Source: an uncultured Faecalibacterium sp.
GTDB taxonomy: Bacteria; Bacillota; Clostridia; Oscillospirales; Ruminococcaceae
Direction of reading: 5' to 3'
Assembly (NCBI GenBank): GCA_937915335.1
Contig: CALDLZ010000238.1
Location: 1 to 7,931, forward strand
Length of the DNA: 7,931 nt
The notes below the pieces were generated by a model. That model did not search any database, had not been told where the DNA came from, and saw only the letters and a list, made by a program, of their open reading frames with translations. Below, in pieces: positions 1 to 5,796 of this stretch. A program made the position numbers and the translations under genes. Positions within the stretch are counted from its first letter, which is position 1. Each line of letters begins with the position of its first letter.

Positions 1-1216
1 CGGTCTTCATGTAGCTGAGCATGTCATTCATCCAGCCCATGTTCCACTTGAAGTTGAAGCCCAGACCGCCGTCGCTGGCTGGCTTGGTGACCATGGGCCA
101 TGCGGTGGATTCCTCCGCGATCATGTACTTGTGGGGGTGGCGGCCCAGCACGGTATCGTTCAGCTTGCGCAGGAACGCGACCGCTTCCAGATTCTCCTTG
201 CCGCCGTTCTTGTTGGGCTCCCATTCGCCCTGCTTGCGGTTGTAATCCAGATACAGCATGGAGGCCACGGCATCCACGCGCAGACCGTCAATGTGATACT
301 GCTCGATCCAGTACAGGGCACTGGAGATCAGGAAGCTCTGCACCTCGTTGCGGCCGTAGTCGAACACCATGGTGCCCCACTCCTTGTGCTCGCCGCGCTT
401 GGGGTTAGGATCCTCGTAGCAGGCCTCGCCATCAAATCTGTACAGGCCGAAGGCATCCTTCGGGAAGTGGGCGGGCACCCAGTCCATGATGACACCGATG
501 CCTGCCTCGTGCAGCTTATCCACAAAGGCCATAAAGTCCTTGGGGGTGCCGTAGCGGCTGGTGGGGGCAAAATAGCCCGTGACCTGATAGCCCCAGCTGC
601 CATCAAAGGGGTACTCCATGACGGGCAGCAGCTCGACATGGGTATAGCCCATCTCCTTGATGTAGGGGATCAGCTCGTCGGCCAGCTCGGAATAATTATA
701 GGGGACCTTCTCGCTCTTGAGCTTCCAGCTGCCCGCGTGCATCTCATAGATATTCATCGGGCCGTTGATCACGTCCGCCTTTTTCTGGGCGGCCTGCCAG
801 GCATCATCGTGCCAGGCAAAGCCGTTGATATCATAGACCTTGCTGCCGTTGGAAGGCCGGGTCTCAGCATGGAACGCATAGGGGTCGGCCTTGTACAGCA
901 GGTCGCCATCCCGGGTCGTCACGCAGTATTTGTAAACGTCGTATTCCTTTACGCCGGGAATGAACAGCTCCCAGACAGAATCCCCATCCACCTTGCGCAT
1001 CGGATGGCTGCCCGGCTTCCAGCTGTTGAAATCGCCCACCACACTCACGGCGGTGGCATGGGGTGCCCAGACACGGAACACAACGCCGGGCTCCCCGGCG
1101 CGCGTCTCGATATGTGCACCGAAGTAACGGTATGCTTCGCAGTTGTTGCCCTGCTTGAACAGATAAATCGGCAGATCCGATGGATCTTTCTGGATCTTTT
1201 CTTCCGTCGGTTTCAT
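1..1216 (-). CDS. glgB: 1,4-alpha-glucan branching enzyme, N-terminal part (runs off window)
   Basis: GlgB makes the alpha-1,6 branches of glycogen by cutting an alpha-1,4 chain and moving the piece to a C6 hydroxyl; it acts in the cytoplasm. The frame is open from ATG 1216 to the window edge (405 codons, roughly two thirds of a usual 630-750 residue enzyme), so the C-terminus is not seen. A CBM48-like N-terminal domain spans about residues 25-125 ([20 protein letters not shown]). The GH13 barrel follows, starting near [11 protein letters not shown]. Its conserved regions are [20 protein letters not shown] with the nucleophile Asp315, and MIAEEST with the acid/base Glu368. The 53-residue spacing of these two matches Asp405/Glu458 of the E. 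coli enzyme. The region-IV motif lies beyond the window. The start is supported by GGGGAGGAG seven bases upstream. It may be the first gene of a glycogen operon continuing leftward, which cannot be seen. Confidence 0.96.
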   Translation of the reverse strand, partial: MKPTEEKIQKDPSDLPIYLFKQGNNCEAYRYFGAHIETRAGEPGVVFRVWAPHATAVSVVGDFNSWKPGSHPMRKVDGDSVWELFIPGVKEYDVYKYCVTTRDGDLLYKADPYAFHAETRPSNGSKVYDINGFAWHDDAWQAAQKKADVINGPMNIYEMHAGSWKLKSEKVPYNYSELADELIPYIKEMGYTHVELLPVMEYPFDGSWGYQVTGYFAPTSRYGTPKDFMAFVDKLHEAGIGVIMDWVPAHFPKDAFGLYRFDGEACYEDPNPKRGEHKEWGTMVFDYGRNEVQSFLISSALYWIEQYHIDGLRVDAVASMLYLDYNRKQGEWEPNKNGGKENLEAVAFLRKLNDTVLGRHPHKYMIAEESTAWPMVTKPASDGGLGFNFKWNMGWMNDMLSYMKT

Positions 1217-1269
1217 AAACAGCTCCTCCCCGTACAGGCCGCAATAAGCCCATACCTTTTTACTCTCTT

Positions 1270-1298
1270 ATATTAAAGAATTTTGTCCGATTTTTCAA
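1270..1298 (-). promoter_or_regulatory. sigma-A-like promoter for glgB
   Basis: On the minus strand, TTGAAA (1293-1298) and TAATAT (1270-1275) are separated by exactly 17 bases. They lie in an AT-rich stretch about 50 bases upstream of the glgB start codon. The -35 box is good and the -10 is acceptable, predicting a start near 1263 and a leader of about 47 bases carrying the GGAGG site. Further TTGAC motifs lie upstream (1308-1388), so other starts are possible. Confidence 0.6.
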
Positions 1299-1307
1299 GG
1301 GCTTTCC

Positions 1308-1388
1308 GTCAAAATCTACTATAATCTTTTCGTCAATATTTTTCCATTGTAGTCAACTTCTCCAAAAATGCACAAAAAATATAGTCAA
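1308..1388 (-). repeat. Four TTGAC pentamers upstream of the glgB promoter
   Basis: The pentamer TTGAC (GTCAA on the plus strand) occurs at 1308-1312, 1332-1336, 1352-1356 and 1384-1388. Two copies extend to TTGACTA, at 1350-1356 and 1382-1388, 32 bases apart. The spacings (24, 20 and 32) are irregular. They may be alternative -35 boxes, binding sites for a regulator, or chance in AT-rich DNA. No repressor is suggested by the window. Confidence 0.25.
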
Positions 1389-1404
1389 ACCTTACAGAAT
1401 ACAA

Positions 1405-1463
1405 GATAAAAAAGAAAAATCCGCTCCATTTCCTCTGCAAAATGCAAAGAAAACAAAGCGGAT
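1405..1463 (-). terminator. Intrinsic terminator of the G5/3D protein gene
   Basis: Reading the minus strand downstream of the stop codon at 1488, positions 1463-1419 fold into a 21-bp hairpin with a TTT loop. The base of the stem is ATCCGCT/AGCGGAT, the middle is rich in G-U pairs, and the tip is TTTGCA/TGCAGA. A run of TTTTCTTTTTTAT follows immediately (1418-1405). It ends the 1488-2561 transcript and insulates glgB from it. Confidence 0.9.
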
Positions 1464-1487
1464 CTCTTTTCCGTGTGCTATGCGGTA

Positions 1488-2561
1488 TCAGCCTACAACA
1501 TAAACATTGACCTGAATGGCCCCGTTGATGACCGACTCGGCGTAGGTCTCATAAAACAGGTCCACCAGGATCTCGCCGTTCTGCACCGCGATGCCGGTGT
1601 CAGTGGCGACGGCATAACCGTAAACAAAGCTGCCGTCTGTGGAAGTGATGTACAGCAGCGTGCCGTAGGGGATAACGCTGGGGTCAACGGCAACGGTGCC
1701 ATAGCCCAACCCCAAGCCCGACGAGCCCTTGCCCGTGCGGGAATAATAACCGGTGGCCTTACCGGTGAGCACCCTGCTGTAAGAAGCGGGGGCATTGGTG
1801 GTGCCGTCCGGCCCGGTCAGAGGCGAGACAGGCGCACCGGCACCATAGGTCTTGATGACGTGGTCGGTGGGTTCCACGGTGGTGGTCACATCCACCACCA
1901 CACTGTTCTCCAGTTCGCCGTCCACATACTTTTCGCGGGTGGTGACAGTCTGCTGACCCTCCGCACCGTGCTGCAGGGTCGTGGCCCGGCCAGTGTTGCG
2001 GAAGTACAGGCTGGTGTAAACGTACTGGGTATCATAGGGGATGGCCTGGGTCTCTACCTTGTCCTGGTAGTCCACCCGGTGCACCACGATCTCGCTGCCC
2101 ACAGTGACCAGTTGATCCAAGGCAGGTTCGGTGTAGTCATCCTCATCCAGGGTGATGCCGGCGCGCTCCAGCGCATCGGCAACCGTGCCAAAGGCCATCT
2201 TCACCGGGTACTCCTGGCCGTCGGCCTGAATATTCACAGTGAAGGCCCGCTCAATGTTCAGGGTAGCCAGGCTGCCGCTGAAGGCGGTGTAGTAAACATG
2301 GTCGCCTTCCCCGGCCTCAATACCGGACAGGCTCATTACGCGGGCAGGGTCAGTTTCACTGCTGACCACCAGCTGACGCGCGCCATCGGAGTCGGTGACG
2401 TAGGTCAGCCGCAGATTCGCGGCGGTCACGGCCAGAGTGAATACAAGGCTCACAGCCATGACGCAGAACGCCAGCACACGGGGTGTGACCGCACGAGCGC
2501 GGTCAGACAATGCTTTTTGAAATTTGACGGAAGCGATACGAGACAACTCCTCTCTTTTCAT
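1488..2561 (-). CDS. Membrane-anchored DUF348-G5-3D domain cell-wall protein (YabE/RpfB-like)
   Basis: This 357-residue protein probably works at the cell envelope on peptidoglycan. A basic N-terminus is followed by one hydrophobic segment (about residues 29-48, VLAFCVMAVSLVFTLAV), a signal anchor or signal peptide. Residues about 104-150 resemble a DUF348 ubiquitin-like repeat (GTVADALERAGITLDEDD). Residues about 163-240 form a G5 domain, thought to bind wall glycans. Residues about 266-356 form a 3D domain with all three namesake aspartates: Asp293 (VAVDPSVIPYGT), Asp321 (ATDTG) and Asp334 (VDLFY). 3D domains share a fold with MltA/RpfB-type lytic enzymes, so muralytic or wall-remodelling activity is likely, though the substrate is inference. 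I chose ATG 2561; an in-frame GTG at 2606 would add 15 unlikely residues. The ribosome site for the ATG is poorly spaced (GGAGG about 24 bases away, across a GGCGGA/TCCGCC hairpin), which suggests controlled translation. Confidence 0.9.
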   Translation of the reverse strand: MKREELSRIASVKFQKALSDRARAVTPRVLAFCVMAVSLVFTLAVTAANLRLTYVTDSDGARQLVVSSETDPARVMSLSGIEAGEGDHVYYTAFSGSLATLNIERAFTVNIQADGQEYPVKMAFGTVADALERAGITLDEDDYTEPALDQLVTVGSEIVVHRVDYQDKVETQAIPYDTQYVYTSLYFRNTGRATTLQHGAEGQQTVTTREKYVDGELENSVVVDVTTTVEPTDHVIKTYGAGAPVSPLTGPDGTTNAPASYSRVLTGKATGYYSRTGKGSSGLGLGYGTVAVDPSVIPYGTLLYITSTDGSFVYGYAVATDTGIAVQNGEILVDLFYETYAESVINGAIQVNVYVVG

Positions 2562-2701
2562 CGTTTGGGAATGCGGCGGATTCTCCCTCCGCCCGCAAAA
2601 ACGCACAGAGCCGCCCCCTGTGCAAAGGGCCGTACAGGACGGCTTTTTACTTCCTGAGAAATAAAATTTATACGCTGTAACGTCGTATGGATCGTTAAGC
2701 G
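2562..2701 (-). promoter_or_regulatory. Structured 5' leader of the G5/3D gene, candidate attenuator
   Basis: The roughly 140-base leader holds several foldable elements. At its 5' end, 2701-2673 forms a 9-bp stem with one bulged base (CGCT/AGCG plus TAACG/CGTTA). Positions 2623-2603 form a terminator-like hairpin, GCACAG/CTGTGC with a 9-base loop, followed by G then TTTTT (2601-2597). Upstream, 2643-2634 (GCCGTCCTGT) can instead pair with 2621-2610 (ACAGGGGGCGGC), giving 10 pairs with two bulged Gs. That fold excludes the terminator hairpin. A last hairpin, GGCGGA/TCCGCC, precedes the start codon and holds a GGGAGA purine run in its loop. The layout suits a riboregulated leader. I do not recognise a known riboswitch; I compared it from memory with the c-di-AMP ydaO class, often found before such wall genes, and saw no convincing match. 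Confidence 0.45.
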
Positions 2702-2769
2702 GGCACTATTTTAGCAGACAAGAGCCCGTTTGTCAAATCCGGGGCTTTCTCTTTGACAATTGCTTAACG
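2693..2769. repeat. 8-bp inverted repeat bracketing the G5/3D promoter
   Basis: CGTTAAGC at 2693-2700 and GCTTAACG at 2762-2769 are perfect inverted copies, 61 bases apart. One overlaps the predicted transcription start and the other lies upstream of the -35 box. A partial third copy (TAACG, 2678-2682) pairs with the first in the leader hairpin. It is a possible two-site operator for a looping or dimeric regulator, or chance. Confidence 0.35.
2708..2736 (-). promoter_or_regulatory. Strong sigma-A promoter for the G5/3D gene
   Basis: On the minus strand, a consensus TTGACA (2731-2736) and TAAAAT (2708-2713) are separated by exactly 17 bases. Transcription should start near 2701 and run leftward through the structured leader into the gene at 2561. 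It is the best promoter match in the window. Confidence 0.85.
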
Positions 2770-3107
2770 TAGTTTTTTGTGCATTCTGTACATTGTTTTC
2801 CCTGATTCAGAGTTATTTCGGGCGTTTCCTTCTGAATTTTCTCCAAAAAATTGGTCGTATCCGTTCATAATTTTTTAACATTTCAAAATCGTTTTCAGGG
2901 GAGAAATCGCCGTGATTTTTTGCACATTCAGGCGCTTCAAACTGGCTTTGCACGACATTTTCCGGCACAAATTCTTTGCCGTTTTTTACCCAAAAATAAG
3001 GGGGAATTTCTCCGCGGTTTCTGTCAAAAAACGGCTTCCAGCAAAATGCCGAACCGTCAAAAACTCCATAAAAAAAGACCGCGCTTCCGCACCGGTCCAG
3101 AGCCCGC
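2740..3107. other. AT-rich intergenic region with no supported gene
   Basis: This stretch between the minus-strand G5/3D promoter and the plus-strand phage-like genes is AT-rich, unlike the GC-rich genes on either side. Its short open frames have no protein-like composition or ribosome site. It holds a plus-strand TTGACA at 2753-2758 without a convincing -10, two related tracts (TTTTTTGTGCATTC at 2773-2786 and TTTTTTGCACATTC at 2916-2929), and the inverted repeat at 2978-3035. I see no tRNA or known RNA family. Confidence 0.55.
2978..3035. repeat. 10-bp perfect inverted repeat, GCCGTTTTTT / AAAAAACGGC
   Basis: The arms are 2978-2987 and 3026-3035, with a 38-base spacer. In plus-strand RNA this could form a long-loop hairpin about 110 bases before the fibre-like gene. 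The A/T-rich inner part makes it weak as RNA, so it could equally be a protein-binding site, the trace of an old boundary, or chance. Confidence 0.3.
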
Positions 3108-3138
3108 TACAATGGAGCCAGAACAACAGAAAGGAAGG
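3108..3138 (+). promoter_or_regulatory. Candidate -10 box and ribosome site for the phage-like operon
   Basis: TACAAT at 3108-3113 is a good -10 box, but the hexamer 17 bases upstream (TTCCGC) is a poor -35, so the promoter may need an activator or lie further upstream. The ribosome site AAGGAAGG (3131-3138) is six bases before ATG 3145. It fixes that start over in-frame codons upstream, as far back as 2851. Confidence 0.4.
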
Positions 3139-3144
3139 TTTTTT

Positions 3145-3918
3145 ATGCAGATCAAGATCACTTCCCTCACGCTGGGCGGCACCGAATTCACTGCCCAGCC
3201 CGCCCGGCTGCATCTGGGTGCCCAGAACGCCGAGGGCGTGGACAGGCTGGTGTTCCAGCTGCCTGTGGAATGGGCCGGATGCACCGTCACCCTGCACATC
3301 CGCCACAGCGACGGCACCTTTGCCACCCCCATCGTGCTGGATGCCGCGCACAGCGTCCCCGTGGGTCGCGGCTTTACAGGCTGGCCCACCGGACAGTGGA
3401 TGCTGGCCGCAGCGGACGGCGGCGGCTACGCTGCCTATACCCGCCCGGGCCGGTACGATGTCTACGGCATCCTGCCCACCGATGGCACCGAGGAGGAGCC
3501 CAGCCCCTCGGTGTACGAGCAGTTCATCGCACAGGTGACAGAGCAGGCCAACGCTGCAGTGCAGGCGGCCCAGAACAGTGCCACGAGCGAAGCCAATGCA
3601 GGGCAGCAGGCGCAGGCTGCTGCCGCCGCTGCCGAGCGTGCCGCACTGAACGGCAGCCGTTCCGCTACCGCTGCTTCCCGGGCCGAGAGCGCTGCCCTGC
3701 GCGCCGAAGCCTTCGCACCCGAGGACGGCACCGTTCTCAGCGTCAACGGCAAGGGCGGCGCGGTGGTGCTGGATGCTCAGGATGTAGGGGCTCTGCCCGC
3801 CCCGACAGCCCCGCAGGCCGGGGCCCTGCTCCGAGTGCTGTCCATCCGCGGTGATGGCAGTCTGGTGGTGGACACGGTCACGCTCACTGCCCTCAAAACC
3901 CTGCTGGAGGCCACCTGA
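3145..3918 (+). CDS. Phage tail fibre/baseplate-like structural protein
   Basis: This 257-residue protein appears in order as follows. A beta-rich N-terminal domain spans residues 1-115 and recalls N-terminal domains of Firmicute phage baseplate proteins such as BppU. An alanine/glutamine-rich segment at about 122-190 (QANAAVQAAQNS, QAQAAAAAAERAA) has low complexity and is likely a trimeric coiled coil. A typical fibre linker follows at about 197-218 (VLSVNGKGGAVVLD, then DVGALP), as seen where phage fibres join repeated shaft units. A short tail ends at 257. It has no signal peptide and no catalytic motif. Phage fibres of this kind bind the host surface, but here there is no long receptor-binding tip, so it may be truncated or an adaptor. 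Its stop overlaps the lysozyme start by one base. The structural-protein call rests on the linker, the coiled coil and the neighbours; the precise role is unknown. Confidence 0.7.
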   Translation: MQIKITSLTLGGTEFTAQPARLHLGAQNAEGVDRLVFQLPVEWAGCTVTLHIRHSDGTFATPIVLDAAHSVPVGRGFTGWPTGQWMLAAADGGGYAAYTRPGRYDVYGILPTDGTEEEPSPSVYEQFIAQVTEQANAAVQAAQNSATSEANAGQQAQAAAAAAERAALNGSRSATAASRAESAALRAEAFAPEDGTVLSVNGKGGAVVLDAQDVGALPAPTAPQAGALLRVLSIRGDGSLVVDTVTLTALKTLLEAT

Positions 3919-4541
3919 TGTTCACGATCCTGGATGTCTCCCGCTGGCAGGGCCGCATAGACTGGGATACCGTGAAGGTCAGCGGCAGAGTGGACGGCGT
4001 GATGCTGCGGGCACTGGGCAGTAAAAACGGAACGCCCTATCTCGACCCCATGTTTGAGGCAAACCACGCCGCCTGTACCCGGCTGGGCATCCCGGCAGGG
4101 GCCTACTATTACAGCTGTGCCGTCACCGCTGCACAGAGAAATGTCGAGCTCGCTCTCCTGCACGATGCACTCAAAGGCAGGCGTTTCCAGCTGCCCGTGG
4201 CCATCGATGTGGAAGATGCCCGTCTGCGGGCCATGACACCGGATGCCCTCTCCACACTTATCGCCGGGGCGGCAAACCAGCTGGAAGCCTGGGGCTTGTA
4301 TGCCATGGTGTACACCTATTCCAGCTTTGCGGAGACCGCCCTGAATCTGGACACGCTGGCCCCCTTCGACCTCTGGCTGGCCGATTACCGGGGCAAGCGC
4401 CCCGCCCGGAAGCACGGACTGTGGCAGTACACCAACAAGGGCCGTGTGCCCGGCATCTCCGGCCCTGTGGACCTGAGCCGCACCGACAGGAATTATCCCG
4501 CCCTGCTCCACCGGGCGGGACTCGACCGTACTATTCTATAA
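3918..4541 (+). CDS. GH25 lysozyme (phage-type endolysin)
   Basis: This 207-residue enzyme should cut the beta-1,4 bond between N-acetylmuramic acid and N-acetylglucosamine in peptidoglycan. It is a single GH25 domain and the catalytic residues are visible: Asp6 in ILDVSRWQGRIDW, Asp97 and Glu99 in PVAIDVED, and Asp185 in GPVDLS, with WLADY and LWQYT framing the C-terminal strands. There is no signal peptide, as in holin-dependent endolysins, and no wall-binding repeats after the domain, so targeting may rely on the domain alone. The start ATG overlaps the upstream TGA and has GGAGG (3906-3910) seven bases before it, pointing to translational coupling. The next gene is a holin-like protein 16 bases on. 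The family call is firm; a role in phage lysis rather than another use is inferred from the neighbours. Confidence 0.95.
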   Translation: MFTILDVSRWQGRIDWDTVKVSGRVDGVMLRALGSKNGTPYLDPMFEANHAACTRLGIPAGAYYYSCAVTAAQRNVELALLHDALKGRRFQLPVAIDVEDARLRAMTPDALSTLIAGAANQLEAWGLYAMVYTYSSFAETALNLDTLAPFDLWLADYRGKRPARKHGLWQYTNKGRVPGISGPVDLSRTDRNYPALLHRAGLDRTIL

Positions 4542-4557
4542 TAAGAAAGGAGTTCCC

Positions 4558-4806
4558 ATGAAAAAATGCAAGATCTCTCCCGCTACACTGGCCCGCACCG
4601 CGGCGCTGGCGCTGGCCCTGACCAATCAGGTACTCAGCGCCACCGGCCACCGTGTTCTGCCCATTGAATCGGCAGAGCTGGAACAGCTGGTCTCTACCGG
4701 CCTGACCATCACCACCGCGCTGGTCAGCTGGTGGAAGAACAATTCCTTCACCCCGGAGGCCATCGAAGCCGATGTCTTCCTCTGTCAGCTGAAGGAGCAG
4801 AAGTAA
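4558..4806 (+). CDS. SPP1-type holin-like small membrane protein
   Basis: This 82-residue protein has two hydrophobic stretches, about residues 10-29 and 43-58, around a short polar turn. A charged C-terminal tail contains SWWKNNSFTPEAIEAD. That W-K-N-N-S-F-T then AD pattern is what I recall of the SPP1 holin family, in phages next to the endolysin gene. Holins form membrane holes that let endolysin reach the wall; smaller pores may instead serve protein export. AAAGGAG lies eight bases before the ATG. It is the last gene of the plus-strand operon, ending right at the terminator. The first stretch is rich in alanine and leucine and rather weakly hydrophobic, so topology is uncertain. Confidence 0.75.
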   Translation: MKKCKISPATLARTAALALALTNQVLSATGHRVLPIESAELEQLVSTGLTITTALVSWWKNNSFTPEAIEADVFLCQLKEQK

Positions 4807-4847
4807 ACGAAAAGGGACGATGCCGCAAAAGCATCGTCCCTTTTCGT
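4807..4847. terminator. Bidirectional terminator between holin and patatin genes
   Basis: Arms 4807-4823 and 4831-4847 are a perfect 17-bp inverted repeat with a 7-base loop. The arm sequence ACGAAAAGGGACGATGC places A/T pairs at the base, so either strand reads into TTTTCGT. It starts one base after the holin stop and lies five bases past the patatin stop on the other strand, serving both converging transcripts. Confidence 0.92.
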
Positions 4848-4852
4848 CTCTA

Positions 4853-5672
4853 TCAGTACCACTGAAGAAGCTTTTCCGCATCCCTGCGTCCCTTCTCGTA
4901 CATCTTTTCCAGGCTTTCTTTGTCTTTGGTCAGGGTGGACATGCCCTCGGTGCTGTCCGGGGCAATGACGCAGGCTCTGCCCTCCCGCTCCATGGCAAGT
5001 GCCTTGGTGACGGCATCATTATACCGCCGTGCACGTTGGGCCAGCCCTTTGGCGGCGGATGAGACGGAAAAGCTTTTCACCCCGCTTATTGTTCCGCTCA
5101 GTGGTCACAGGCTTTGTCAGGATGACCGCCACTCGGTCACAGCCCAGCTCCAATGCTTTTTCCAGCGGCACCGGGTCGGCCAGCCCGCCGTCATAATAAG
5201 GAACGCCTTCTATAAAGATGGGCTGATCCACCACCGGGATACAGCAGGATGCCATAAGCGGGGTGTAGTCATCCTGTTTCATCTCCGCTTTGGTGAAATA
5301 CCGGGCTTTGCCGGTGCGGGCATCCGTGGTTACCACCAGCAGTTCCGCCGGGTCAGCCATCATGGCAGGGTAGTCCAGCGGGTTTTCGCCGCCCCGGTTG
5401 CTCAAGGTACCGTAGACATACCCAAGATCCAGATAGGAGTGCTTTTCGATGAGATTCTTGATGCTCATGTACTCCTTGCGGAAGCAGTATTCATCATAAA
5501 AGGGCTTGTTCCGGCCATGCTGACCCGCGATATAGGAGCACATATTGGCACTGCCCGCCGACACGCCGATACAGCAGTCGAAGTGGACCCGCTCTTCCAG
5601 ACAGCGATCCAGCACACCGGCACCGTAAATGCCCCGCAGGCCGCCGCCTACATCAATGATCCCGTACTTCAT
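4853..5672 (-). pseudogene. Patatin-like phospholipase, frameshifted at about 5051
   Basis: Bacterial patatin-like proteins are serine lipid acyl hydrolases with a Ser-Asp dyad. The first frame (5672 to a stop at 5019) carries the core: the glycine-rich oxyanion loop DVGGGLRG (residues 7-14), the nucleophile elbow GVSAG with Ser38, and the catalytic Asp161 in DGGLADP. The family's C-terminal helical part, RARRYNDAV to ESLEKMYEKGRRDAEKL, continues in another frame ending at 4853. Removing one C from the minus-strand run CGCCGCCAAAGG (plus-strand G at 5051 or 5052) restores one frame of about 272 residues, reading LIRRKGLAQRARRYND, a normal family length. So the gene has a one-base insertion, or the sequence has an error there. 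If real, the product keeps both catalytic residues but loses its last 65 residues and gains ten out-of-frame ones. The start has GGAGG nine bases upstream. Confidence 0.9.
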
Positions 5673-5687
5673 CGTTTCTCTCCTCCG

Positions 5688-5720
5688 TTTTCCACCTTAG
5701 TATAGCCTTTCGGTGGAAAA
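5688..5720 (-). promoter_or_regulatory. Patatin gene -10 box inside a perfect 9-bp inverted repeat
   Basis: TTTTCCACC (5688-5696) and GGTGGAAAA (5712-5720) are perfect inverted arms with a 15-base spacer. On the minus strand a good -10 box, TATACT (5699-5704), lies within the spacer; no clear -35 is seen. The predicted start near 5692 falls inside the left arm, so the whole repeat would not be transcribed. This favours a DNA operator over an RNA hairpin. The arms sit 24 bases apart centre to centre, a little over two helical turns. Confidence 0.5.
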
Positions 5721-5749
5721 AACGGTATCGGCAATCCGCAAAACTTGAT

Positions 5750-5792
5750 AAAAAGAACCGGGCAGATGCTTTTTACGGCATCTGCCCGGTTC
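5750..5792 (-). terminator. Intrinsic terminator of the aldo/keto reductase gene
   Basis: Minus-strand arms GAACCGGGCAGATGC (5792-5778) and its perfect complement (5769-5755) form a 15-bp stem with an 8-base loop, followed by TTTTT (5754-5750). It begins four bases after the reductase stop codon and separates that gene from the patatin promoter. Confidence 0.95.
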
Positions 5793-5796
5793 GCGT

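Larger units (their letters stand above)
3145..4806 (+). mobile_element. Orphan phage-derived fibre-lysozyme-holin cassette
   Basis: Three tightly packed plus-strand genes match the end of a tailed-phage late module: a fibre or baseplate-like protein, a GH25 endolysin starting within the fibre stop codon (TGATG), and a holin-like protein 16 bases later, then a terminator. No integrase, capsid, portal, terminase or repressor is present in the roughly 2.5 kb to the left or 3 kb to the right, which hold chromosomal genes. Base composition is as GC-rich as the neighbours, so there is no sign of recent arrival. It may be a decaying prophage remnant or a retained, domesticated unit; the intact frames favour retention. 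Confidence 0.55.

Noticed and set aside
131..1276. Long plus-strand open frame (381 codons) opposite glgB
   Set aside because: It is antisense to a clear GlgB frame with catalytic motifs. It has a hydrophobic, repetitive composition typical of the complement of GC-rich genes and no ribosome site.
2629..2648. Plus-strand terminator (GCCGT/ACGGC followed by TTTTT)
   Set aside because: No plus-strand gene lies upstream of it. The stem is only 5 bp and is better explained as part of the minus-strand leader structure.
1473..2657. Long plus-strand open frame (394 codons) opposite the G5/3D gene
   Set aside because: It is the complement of a real gene with recognisable G5 and 3D domains. The product looks like no family and the frame runs through the terminator-side DNA.
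2562..2701. c-di-AMP (ydaO-type) riboswitch before the wall-protein gene
   Set aside because: Such riboswitches often precede 3D/G5 genes, but the conserved sequence blocks I remember are not visible in the leader.
2851..3144. Upstream extension of the fibre-like protein to ATG 2851
   Set aside because: The extra 98 residues are basic, phenylalanine-rich and not protein-family-like. The ribosome site AAGGAAGG lies before ATG 3145, and composition changes sharply there.
5067..5078. 12-bp palindrome GAAAAGCTTTTC near the patatin frameshift
   Set aside because: It lies inside coding sequence, encodes ordinary residues and is not positioned to drive slippage; probably chance.
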